This document shows positions 1-5,588 of a stretch of DNA of 9,502 bases, piece by piece. This stretch comes from Haloarculaceae archaeon. Its GTDB lineage: Archaea; Halobacteriota; Halobacteria; Halobacteriales; Haloarculaceae. The first letter of the stretch is position 1. Every line of letters begins with the position of its first letter. The notes beneath the pieces were generated by a model. It had not been told where the DNA came from. It did not search any database and saw only the letters and a program-made list of their open reading frames with translations. Position numbers and translations under genes: made by a program. The stretch lies in contig JAHENN010000171.1 of NCBI GenBank assembly GCA_018609665.1, forward strand, positions 1 to 9,502. Direction: 5' to 3'.

Positions 1-2
1 CC

Positions 3-77
3 TGCGGCGCGGACCCCGGATGGCGTCCGTCCGCCTTCGACGATGCATACTGCAAGCCTCGCAACTGGCGCAACTGA
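3..77 (+). CDS. possible 3' end of a gene entering from the left (partial)
   Basis: Reading from base 3, 24 codons stay open and end at TGA (75-77). Most third positions are G or C, as in the real genes of this window, while the other two forward frames read basic, non-halophilic peptides. The visible tail contains two cysteines and ends in CKPRNWRN. I do not recognise the family from so short a piece. The alternative is that the whole left edge is non-coding. Confidence 0.35.
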   Translation, partial: CGADPGWRPSAFDDAYCKPRNWRN

Positions 78-285
78 ATGTTTCCCTGCCCCGCGAGCAT
101 CGCAGTCGAACGTTTTCCCGCCTCGCGAGCCCTTAGCATCCGGCCGTTCACCGCCGGGTACGGGTCACGGAGCGACGGCGCCACGGAAAGCGACCGGAGA
201 TGTCCGAAGCAGAGGCCCCCAGGGCCGAACCATCCTCGGCCGCGGGTCGCCGTTTTGGTATATCAGCATACAGTTTACGAGTCGC

Positions 286-321
286 CGTTGCAACGAGCCC
301 ATGTCAACGGTAAACATGTTT
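286..321. repeat. two 10-bp palindromes in an AT-rich patch
   Basis: CGTTGCAACG (286-295) and AAACATGTTT (312-321) are perfect palindromes 16 bp apart. They are partly bracketed by GTTTAC (273-278) and its inverse GTAAAC (310-315). Such sites could bind a dimeric regulator. A 10-bp palindrome is expected about once per kilobase by chance, so this is weak evidence. Confidence 0.3.
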
Positions 322-477
322 GTTTCGACTTGTAGCGCGAAAATCGGGCGATACGGCGGACGGGGAACACCGCGGCCGGGGGGATGTACGGCCGTCGGGC
401 CGCGCTACGACGGCGATATATTGACACTCGCCGGTTCGTGTGCCCGCGAGGTTTCGAAACGCAGCGAGCCCTCCCGA

Positions 478-525
478 CCGTTCGGCCGTTCGGATTCGCT
501 CGCTCCCGAGCGCCGTCGTACGGCG
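478..525. repeat. 8-bp tandem repeat followed by two small hairpins
   Basis: CCGTTCGG occurs twice back to back (478-485 and 486-493). It is followed by CGCTCG/CGAGCG with a 4-base loop (497-512) and CGCCGT/ACGGCG with a 3-base loop (511-525). The two hairpins share two bases, so they cannot form fully together. They lie in the same gene-free segment as the stronger hairpin at 572-600. Confidence 0.5.
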
Positions 526-571
526 GTTCTGCCCTCCCTCGGTAGTTCGCGGCTGGCAAGACGAGACGGCA

Positions 572-600
572 ACCGCGACGGTAGAGGCTACCGTCGTGGT
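572..600. repeat. strong 13-bp hairpin in non-coding DNA
   Basis: Arms 572-584 and 588-600 pair over 13 positions around a 3-base loop (AGG, 585-587). Twelve are Watson-Crick pairs and one (575/597) is G-U if transcribed as the plus strand. The core CGACGGTAG / CTACCGTCG is a perfect 9-bp inverted repeat. No T-run follows on either side, so it does not look like a simple terminator. It could be part of a structured RNA or a protein-binding cruciform. A TATATT box at 417-422 could start a plus-strand transcript near 445 that would include it. Confidence 0.6.
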
Positions 601-910
601 GGGGTCGAGCGACGGCGAACACATCGGTCCGTCGAAGGATGGTGCTCCCGCCGGACGGGCTCTGATGCGTCCGACGTGCACGACTGCGGCAACGACGGCC
701 GACGGATGCGCACCGAGGGTACGAACGGTCAGCGCTATCAGGATGGAGAGACGTCGACGTCGTGACGAGCCCACGGAGACGGAGTAACGCCGACCACAGG
801 CCGCTGACGGCGCGCTGAACCGCGCGAGTCTCCCGGCGCCCTCCGCCTTGGAGCACCGAGTCGGCGGTGGGTATCGTGGCTACACCCCGTCTAACGAGAG
901 AACAGCGAAA

Positions 911-1098
911 GTTGTCACTCGGCGATGCCCGACCACGGGCCGAAGCGACCGGAGTTGTCCTGCCCATGTCGCCCGGAGTCGACAACCATCCGTATATCGT
1001 CCGATATGCATTTGTACATCCCATATTCGTCGATAACCGTCTCGCTCCCCGCCAAGATAGAGGTCACTTCCGTCGATAAGAGCCCTTATCGAGTTGTC
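911..1098. promoter_or_regulatory. repeated GTTGTC motif and inverted repeat upstream of the recombinase operon
   Basis: GTTGTC appears at 911-916, 954-959 and 1093-1098, and inverted (GACAAC) at 981-986. That is four copies within 190 bp, where about 0.1 is expected for a random hexamer on both strands. Within the same stretch lie ATATCG/CGATAT around a 2-base centre (994-1007) and a direct repeat CGTCGATAA at 1028-1036 and 1071-1079. This looks like a control region for the operon starting at 1138; the binding factor is unknown. Confidence 0.4.
1069..1096. other. candidate dif-like recombination site or operator
   Basis: TCGATAAG (1073-1080) and CTTATCGA (1085-1092) form a perfect 8-bp inverted repeat around AGCC. 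Read as a tyrosine-recombinase site it gives 11-bp arms (1069-1079 and 1086-1096) around a 6-bp centre, GAGCCC. The inner arm ends are ATAA and TTAT, and 7 of 11 arm positions are symmetric. That is the layout of Xer/dif sites, including archaeal ones as I remember them. It lies 45 bp before the start codon of the small DNA-binding protein and upstream of its TATA-like box, so it could instead be an operator. Function is inferred. Confidence 0.45.
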
Positions 1099-1107
1099 TG
1101 ACGTAGA

Positions 1108-1114
1108 TTGATAT
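1108..1114 (+). promoter_or_regulatory. TATA-like box for the recombinase operon
   Basis: TTGATAT is centred 27 bases before the ATG at 1138, the spacing expected for a leaderless haloarchaeal transcript. The box is a weak match to the usual TTTATA-like consensus. It supports the ATG at 1138 over the TTG at 1108. Confidence 0.4.
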
Positions 1115-1137
1115 GCCGCCGCTCCGTTCGCTCACGC

Positions 1138-1524
1138 ATGAGCGGCGACCGCGTTTCGGTCCAGACGTACGTGCCGACCGGCCAGCGGGACCGCTGGCGC
1201 GAGGAGGCCGACGACCTCGACATGAGCCAGGCGGAGTACGTCCGTACGATGGTGCAGGCCGGGCGACGGGGGTTCGACCTGAGCGACGGCAACGGCGAGG
1301 AACCAGCGTCTCCGGACGCGACCCCTGGGGTCGACGGGCTGGAAGACCGGGTTCTCGCGGTGCTCGAAGCGGAGGGTACCGCGGACTGGGAGACGCTCCT
1401 CGCGGGCGTGACCGACGACATCGAAGAGCGGCTCGAGGAGACCCTCGAAGAACTCCAGGCGGAGGACCGAATCCTGCATAGCGGCCGACGCGGCGGCTAC
1501 ACGGTGGTGGACGATGGGCGTTGA
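1138..1524 (+). CDS. small DNA-binding protein (ribbon-helix-helix plus winged helix), recombinase partner
   Basis: A 128-residue acidic protein. Residues 5-12 (RVSVQTYV) read as a beta strand, followed by two helices (about 14-27 and 29-41, with SQAEYVRTMVQ). This is the ribbon-helix-helix layout of dimeric DNA-binding proteins. Residues 66-125 resemble a winged helix: helices at 66-79, 82-90 and 92-109, then a basic hairpin with RILHSGRRGGYTV. The family resembles the haloarchaeal uncharacterised group I recall as DUF5805. Its stop codon overlaps the recombinase start by 11 bases, implying co-transcription and coupled translation. A role as accessory factor of the recombinase, or as repressor of the operon through the palindrome at 1073-1092, is inference. 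The ATG at 1138 is preferred because no coding signal precedes it and a TATA-like box is correctly spaced. Confidence 0.85.
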   Translation: MSGDRVSVQTYVPTGQRDRWREEADDLDMSQAEYVRTMVQAGRRGFDLSDGNGEEPASPDATPGVDGLEDRVLAVLEAEGTADWETLLAGVTDDIEERLEETLEELQAEDRILHSGRRGGYTVVDDGR

Positions 1525-2533
1525 CGACCGGGCCGGCTCCCGACAGCCCGACGACCCGGTCGGGTACTTCCTGCAGGAGATGACCTTCCACGGCCGCAGC
1601 GACCGCACCCGGTCGGCCTACGAGCGCGTCCTCCGGGACTTCGAGGCGTCGGTCGACGACGACCTCCGGACGGTCGACCGCCGGGAGTGCATGGCGTGGG
1701 TTCACTCGATCCGCGACGAACACGCCGACAGCACCGTCGCCTCCTACGCCTCCTACGTCCACCGGTTCTACGCCTATATGACGCAGGTCGGCGTCTTCGA
1801 GTCGAACCCGATGGGGGTCGTCACCGAGGAGATGGACGAGTCCATCGACGCCGACCCCGCCCGGCGAGAGATCGCCGTCTCCGAGATGCGGTCGTTCGTC
1901 GCGTCGCTCGGCCACCCCCTCGAGCGAGCGCTCGTCGGGACGCTGCTGAAGACCGGCATCCGCGTCGGGGAGTGCTGCAACCTCGATCTGCGGGACATCA
2001 ACCTCGGGGACCCGGAGGTACAGGCGGCCTACCCCGGGCCTCGCGGCGCGCTGGAGGGGCGGCCCGACTCGCTGTTCGTCGCGAGCGACCCGGCGAGAGA
2101 CGAGACGTACAACGGCGAAGAGCGGACCGCCTCGAACAAGCGGAAGCGCGACACCGTCGTCCCGGTCGATGACGAACTGAAGCGGTTGCTGAAAGCGTGG
2201 CTCGCGATTCGGCCGGACACCGACTCGCCGGCGCTGTTCTGCTCCACCAGCGAGTGGGGCCGGCGCGTGACGCCGTCGATGGTCCGGTCCGTCGTCGCCG
2301 ACCGCGCCGCCGAGCGAGGCTGGTACCGGGCCGGCGGCGACGCCGCGGAGAACGTCACGCCGCACTACTTCCGGCACTTCTTCACCACCCACCTCCGGGA
2401 CAGAACCGGCGACAGAGGCGTCGTGAAGTACCTCCGTGGGGACGTTGCGACCGACATCATCGACACCTACACCCACAACTGGGGCGACCGGGTGCGGGCG
2501 GTCTACGAGGCGAACATTTACTCACTGCTGTGA
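1514..2533 (+). CDS. tyrosine recombinase / integrase (XerC/D-like)
   Basis: A 339-residue site-specific recombinase that cuts and rejoins DNA through a tyrosine. Residues 13-110 form the SAM-like core-binding domain (FLQEMTFHGRSDRTRSAYER). Residues 117-339 form the catalytic domain. Visible catalytic positions are Arg150 (with Glu153, RVGE), a Lys at 209 or 211 (NKRKRD), His284 and Arg287 (HYFR), and the nucleophile Tyr319 (DTYTH). The usual second His/Trp, nine residues before the Tyr, is Asp310 (LRGD). The length suits a complete enzyme. Translation is probably coupled to the preceding gene by the 11-base overlap; GGTGG at 1503-1507 may help. No tRNA, second attachment repeat or phage gene is nearby, so a resident Xer-like role is at least as likely as a mobile-element integrase. 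Confidence 0.93.
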   Translation: MGVDDRAGSRQPDDPVGYFLQEMTFHGRSDRTRSAYERVLRDFEASVDDDLRTVDRRECMAWVHSIRDEHADSTVASYASYVHRFYAYMTQVGVFESNPMGVVTEEMDESIDADPARREIAVSEMRSFVASLGHPLERALVGTLLKTGIRVGECCNLDLRDINLGDPEVQAAYPGPRGALEGRPDSLFVASDPARDETYNGEERTASNKRKRDTVVPVDDELKRLLKAWLAIRPDTDSPALFCSTSEWGRRVTPSMVRSVVADRAAERGWYRAGGDAAENVTPHYFRHFFTTHLRDRTGDRGVVKYLRGDVATDIIDTYTHNWGDRVRAVYEANIYSLL

Positions 2534-2927
2534 AGCCGTCCGCGTCCAATCTACTCGGGTCAGCACCGCGCCCAGCGCAGTCCACGAGAAGTCCGTTCGT
2601 GGCTGAGGGTCAACGGGCCAAACCCGGGCAGAATCGAGATGGAACGACGTGGCATTCCGGTATCTCCGGTGTCTCCCGTATCTCGCGGAAGCCGACCGAC
2701 GCAGCGTCGACCGGACCCTCGTTCGGTCCGTAGCGGTCGGTGACGTATGTATTCCGGTTAACCGTCTGACCGTTTCGCGGGCACTCGGAGTCGCTGGGCG
2801 AACGAATAAATTGTATGTCGCTATATCAAATCGGCAAGCGGGCGCCGCACGCTCGAGACATCCTGGTTTGGCCTCAAGGGCGCCGAACTCCGGCCTGACG
2901 GGCGGTTCGAACGCGTCGGGGCCGGAA
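2534..2927. other. gene-poor gap between convergent genes
   Basis: No convincing gene on either strand. It contains CGACGC/GCGTCG around one base (2697-2709), a 6-bp hairpin CGGACC/GGTCCG with a 7-base loop (2712-2730), a perfect palindrome CGGTTAACCG (2755-2764), and an AT-rich patch at about 2802-2834. No T-run terminator is obvious after the recombinase. An open frame running from 2649 to 3980 crosses real minus-strand genes and reads as basic filler, so it is not a gene. Confidence 0.65.
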
Positions 2928-3416
2928 TCAGGAGCGGGACCGGACGCCGAGAGCGTTACCCAGGAGGACGGCGGCGGCGAGACAGCTGCCGACGAGCGTG
3001 GTCACCAGCATACCGCCGACGAGGACGCCGCCGGCCCCTGGTCCGGGCGACTGCGTCAGCCGCAGGTAGGCGAGTCCGCCGACCACGAGAAGCATCGGCA
3101 CCGCAAGCGCCACCTCGACCGCGGCGAGAAGCGAGGCGAACACCTCGCGACCCGACAAGTCCGACCGAGAGTTCCGCCCCCAGTTGGCGATGCCACGCAC
3201 GGCGTCGGTGAGAACCGCGAGCGGCAGCGCGACGCTGGCTACGAGGTACGCCGGGAGCGCGACTGTCTGAACAACCTCGCCGACGCCCCGGACGGCCACA
3301 CCGACGGTCGCCGCGACGAACCCGCCGAGGGTGAGGAAAAAGAGCCCTGCGAGCGCGAACTTCATCGTCCGGGTCGACGGTACTGCAGGGGCAGCCCCGC
3401 CACGTTTCAGTCCCAT
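2928..3416 (-). CDS. four-helix membrane protein, function unknown
   Basis: A 162-residue integral membrane protein. Four hydrophobic segments are visible at about 19-42, 48-70, 93-117 and 128-152, with a short basic N-terminus (KR, R at 4-16) and a polar loop at 74-92 (NWGRNSRSDLSGR). There is no signal peptidase site or enzyme motif, and I do not recognise the family. Two starts are possible. The ATG at 3416 has a TTTATT box (3438-3443) at leaderless spacing. The internal Met18 (ATG at 3365) would suit the stronger TTTTATA box at 3426-3432, with a leader of about 40 bases. The gene converges with the recombinase and follows the HisG-like gene in the same direction, but its own promoter suggests independent expression. 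Confidence 0.75.
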   Translation of the reverse strand: MGLKRGGAAPAVPSTRTMKFALAGLFFLTLGGFVAATVGVAVRGVGEVVQTVALPAYLVASVALPLAVLTDAVRGIANWGRNSRSDLSGREVFASLLAAVEVALAVPMLLVVGGLAYLRLTQSPGPGAGGVLVGGMLVTTLVGSCLAAAVLLGNALGVRSRS

Positions 3417-3425
3417 AATTCACGG

Positions 3426-3443
3426 TATAAAACGGCGAATAAA
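3426..3443 (-). promoter_or_regulatory. two TATA-like boxes for the membrane protein gene
   Basis: On the minus strand, TTTATT (3438-3443) lies about 24 bases before the ATG at 3416. TTTTATA (3426-3432) lies only about 13 bases before it and would place the transcript start inside the first codons. The two boxes favour different start codons (3416 and 3365). Confidence 0.5.
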
Positions 3444-3507
3444 TGGCTTGTGGGCGGAACGACGCGGGTCTCTGAGAGGGCACGACCGCCGGCGTCGCGG
3501 CGGACGT

Positions 3508-4374
3508 TCAGACGGTCGCCGGAACGCCGTCGGCCAGTACGGCGGCGAGGTCCTCGGTGGCCGCGTTGGCCTCGGCCGGGTTCTCCAGCAGGACGGTCTC
3601 GCTCGGGAACAGCCGCTCGCCGACCCGGAGCCCGTGGTTCCGTGCCGTCGATCCGGTCACGGTCAGGTAGACGCCCAACCCGGTCGAGGCGATGGCGGCC
3701 TCCTCGGGGCGGTCCTCGGGGTAACGGAACTCGATGCCGTCCAGCGCCCGCCCGCCGAGTACCGCCCGCACCAGCCGCTCGTACCGCGGCGAGATGCAGA
3801 GCGGCCCCTCGTAGTCGGCGACGAACGCACGCGTCGGCTCCGTCGCGACGTCGGGCGCCGACAGCAGCGTGTGGTGGACGGTGTCGCCCAGCCCGCCGAC
3901 GACCCGGACGTCGGTGTCCTGCGGGTCGATGCGGTCGTTCAGCTCCGACAGCGACGACAGCGGCTCCGGCTCCAGGCTGACCACCTCCTCCAGCACCAGG
4001 TCGGCGCTGTCGAAGCCGAGCGCGAACTCGTGTTTCCGAAGTGCGCGGAACGGCTCCTCGCGCCCGACGAGACGGAGTTCGTGGTCGCCGACGTCGACCC
4101 GGAGGCTGTCGAAGACGACCCGCCGCGGCATCCCCGGACGGCCGTCCCGGAGCAGCGTGAACTCCGGGCCACCGTCGGTGTCGCTGTACTCCGCCAGCCG
4201 CTCGTAGACCGGCCGGTCGGCCGTCTGCTCGCCCTTCGTGACGGCCTTCTCGTAGCGGAGCGTCGAGGCGACCCGGTCGGCGACGGTCTCGGCGTCGGCG
4301 GTCGCCGCCACCCGTTCGAGCACGGCCTCGAGCGGCCGGCCCTTCCGGGGGACGGCGACGCTGAGCGTCGTCAT
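3508..4374 (-). CDS. diverged HisG-like (ATP phosphoribosyltransferase family) protein
   Basis: A 288-residue protein whose order of motifs follows HisG, the first enzyme of histidine synthesis. It has VAVPRKGRPLEAVLERV at the N-terminus (5-22), a middle LGFDSADLVLEE (119-130), and a C-terminal segment TGLGVYLTVTGSTARNHGL (231-249), which resembles the HisG signature GLAD..D.V.TG.TLR.NGL. In true HisG the Asp before the TG loop helps bind phosphoribosyl pyrophosphate. Here that position is Tyr236, so ordinary catalysis is doubtful. No other histidine gene is nearby. It may be a binding or regulatory paralog. The match is from recognised motifs, not a search. The ATG at 4374 is supported by a TTTATT box at -25; an open frame extends further upstream, but only as antisense-like filler. 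Confidence 0.6.
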   Translation of the reverse strand: MTTLSVAVPRKGRPLEAVLERVAATADAETVADRVASTLRYEKAVTKGEQTADRPVYERLAEYSDTDGGPEFTLLRDGRPGMPRRVVFDSLRVDVGDHELRLVGREEPFRALRKHEFALGFDSADLVLEEVVSLEPEPLSSLSELNDRIDPQDTDVRVVGGLGDTVHHTLLSAPDVATEPTRAFVADYEGPLCISPRYERLVRAVLGGRALDGIEFRYPEDRPEEAAIASTGLGVYLTVTGSTARNHGLRVGERLFPSETVLLENPAEANAATEDLAAVLADGVPATV

Positions 4375-4396
4375 TGTTGGCCCGAGACGTTCGCCC

Positions 4397-4402
4397 AATA
4401 AA
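4397..4402 (-). promoter_or_regulatory. TATA-like box for the HisG-like gene
   Basis: TTTATT on the minus strand, centred about 25 bases before the ATG at 4374, inside the 58-bp gap after the coiled-coil gene. It indicates a separate leaderless transcript. Confidence 0.6.
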
Positions 4403-4432
4403 GGCGGCGCGGTTCCGGCCCGCGACGGTCGG

Positions 4433-5539
4433 TTACTCCTCGTCGTCGTCGCCAACGGCGCCGCCGAGGGCCTCCGCCAGCCGGTCGCCCAGCGCCGCGA
4501 CGTCGGCCAGCCCGGACTCGAGCGTCTCGACGTCGTCCTCGAGGTCGTCCAGCCGGGCGACGAAGCCGGCACCGGCCGCGTCCCCGTCGGCGGCCGCCCG
4601 CAGGGCCGCCACCTCCGACTCCAGGGCGTCGAGCCGCTCGTTCGTCCTCGACAGCCCCGCCCGGAGGTCCTCGACGACCGCCGCGGCGCCGCTTTCCTCG
4701 TCGAGGAACGCCTCCAGCGCCTCCGTGTACGCCTCCAGATCGGCGACCCGCGACTGGAGGTGTTCGACCCGTGCGTCGGTGCTTCCCCCGCCGGACGCGC
4801 CGAGCGTCGCACGGAGCGTCTCGAGGTCCTCCTCGGGGACCGCGTCGTCGCGTATCTCGGCGGCCAGCTCGGCCGCCAGCGAGTCGCCGGCGTCGACCGT
4901 CGGGTCCGGTCCGTCGTCGTCCGCCGGGCCGCTGCCTGCCACCGGCACCCCGCCCGGCGCCGGGTCGTCGTCGGCCGGCGGTTCTCCGATCGTCAGGCCG
5001 GCGTCGTCCGCGGCGGCGCCCGTCGAGGGGTTCGAGAGGTCGAGGTCGAGGTCGACGTCGGGTTCCTCGTCGGCGTCGGCGTCGGCCTCCACCTCCGGGA
5101 TGTCCAGCGCACCCGACGCGTCCGGCTCTCGGCCGGTTCTGGCCGTCGTCTCCTCGGTGCCGGCAGCCCCGGCGTCGTCGGCCGGGCCCAGCTCGACGGT
5201 CGGTCGGGTGAGGAACCGCTCGACATCGGCCGGCTCCTCGCTCCGGACGCCGTAGACGGTGACGAACTCCTCGCCGGGGTCGAGGCTCCGCTCGAAGGCG
5301 ATGGCCGCGCCCTCGATGCTCCAGTGCTCGGCGCCGTGGTCGGGATGGAAGCCGACGTCCTCCGGGGGGACGTCGTCGGGAACGTCGTCGACCAGCCGGA
5401 CCGACGCCGGCTCGTCGCGCTCGGAGCGGAGCGTGAAGGCGATGACGGGGACGGAGAACTCCTCCGGCTCGAACGACTTCTCGACCGTGACGCCGTCCGC
5501 GGAGACGACGACCGGGTCGTCCGTCGCTGGGTCGCTCAT
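4433..5539 (-). CDS. acidic modular protein with N-terminal beta domain and C-terminal coiled coil
   Basis: A 368-residue, strongly acidic protein. Residues 8-115 form a compact beta-rich domain (VVVSADGVTVEKSF; VGFHPDH at 62-68; LDPGEEFVTVYGVR at 86-99) of a type I recall from other uncharacterised haloarchaeal proteins. Residues 116-218 are a disordered Asp/Ala/Pro linker, including a DVDLDLDLS run. Residues 219-247 and 255-360 are predicted helical, with heptad-like spacing (VEHLQSRVADLEAYTEALEA; RLDDLEDDVETLESGLADV), so it probably oligomerises or tethers a partner. There is no signal peptide, membrane segment or catalytic motif. A structural or adaptor role is inferred. The ATG at 5539 has a TTTAT box at -27. 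It lies between the hydrolase and HisG-like genes in the same direction. Confidence 0.88.
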   Translation of the reverse strand: MSDPATDDPVVVSADGVTVEKSFEPEEFSVPVIAFTLRSERDEPASVRLVDDVPDDVPPEDVGFHPDHGAEHWSIEGAAIAFERSLDPGEEFVTVYGVRSEEPADVERFLTRPTVELGPADDAGAAGTEETTARTGREPDASGALDIPEVEADADADEEPDVDLDLDLSNPSTGAAADDAGLTIGEPPADDDPAPGGVPVAGSGPADDDGPDPTVDAGDSLAAELAAEIRDDAVPEEDLETLRATLGASGGGSTDARVEHLQSRVADLEAYTEALEAFLDEESGAAAVVEDLRAGLSRTNERLDALESEVAALRAAADGDAAGAGFVARLDDLEDDVETLESGLADVAALGDRLAEALGGAVGDDDEE

Positions 5540-5563
5540 GCGCCACGGTGGACGGTCGACCGC

Positions 5564-5569
5564 ATAAAT
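5564..5569 (-). promoter_or_regulatory. TATA-like box for the coiled-coil gene
   Basis: ATTTAT on the minus strand, centred about 27 bases before the ATG at 5539. It lies in the 49-bp gap after the hydrolase gene and suggests a leaderless transcript. Confidence 0.6.
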
Positions 5570-5588
5570 CTACGTGCCGTTACGGCGG

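Larger units (their letters stand above)
78..1072. other. long gene-poor region with inverted repeats
   Basis: About 1 kb with no convincing gene. Open frames exist on both strands, but they encode Arg/Ser/Pro-rich basic peptides unlike the acidic proteins nearby, and they overlap each other. There are AT-richer patches at about 251-345, 413-424 and 985-1035. Visible structure includes an 8-bp tandem repeat (478-493), hairpins at 497-512, 511-525 and 572-600, 10-bp palindromes at 286-295, 312-321 and 451-460, and a 12-bp palindrome at 750-761. It could hold regulatory DNA, a small RNA or decayed genes. I see no tRNA, rRNA or CRISPR array. Confidence 0.7.

Noticed and set aside
750..761. 12-bp palindrome GACGTCGACGTC
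   Set aside because: Made of the simple repeat GACGTC, common in GC-rich haloarchaeal DNA; no promoter or gene start nearby.
43..765. Long open frame on the plus strand in the left region
   Set aside because: Arg/Ser/Gly-rich basic product unlike halophile proteins, poor third-position GC bias, overlapped by equally long frames on both strands.
275..1024. Minus-strand open frames (275-1024 and 304-774), the second starting with a short signal-like MGSSRRRRLSILIALTV
   Set aside because: The hydrophobic stretch is too short and polar for a signal peptide, the rest is basic low-complexity sequence, and no promoter box has the usual spacing. A decayed gene cannot be excluded.
1113..1481. Alternative ATG at 1113 for the small gene upstream of the recombinase
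   Set aside because: It is in another frame and gives a basic Arg/Pro-rich product; the frame from 1138 gives an acidic two-domain protein that overlaps the recombinase start.
1064..2476. 470-codon minus-strand frame opposite the recombinase
   Set aside because: Antisense shadow of the GC-rich operon; Arg/Pro/Val-rich with no family features.
1514..2533. Integrated virus or plasmid with this recombinase as its integrase
   Set aside because: No att-site repeats, tRNA target, capsid, replication or toxin genes are visible within the window.
2904..2912. GGTTCGAAC, resembling a tRNA T-loop
   Set aside because: The flanking bases do not form a T-stem and no matching acceptor, D or anticodon arms are found upstream.
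2649..3980. 443-codon plus-strand frame
   Set aside because: Crosses two supported minus-strand genes and is basic filler, typical of GC-rich antisense frames.
3508..4374. Calling this gene hisG
   Set aside because: Only scattered HisG motifs are present and a conserved phosphoribosyl-loop Asp is replaced by Tyr, so a true histidine-pathway role is not supported.
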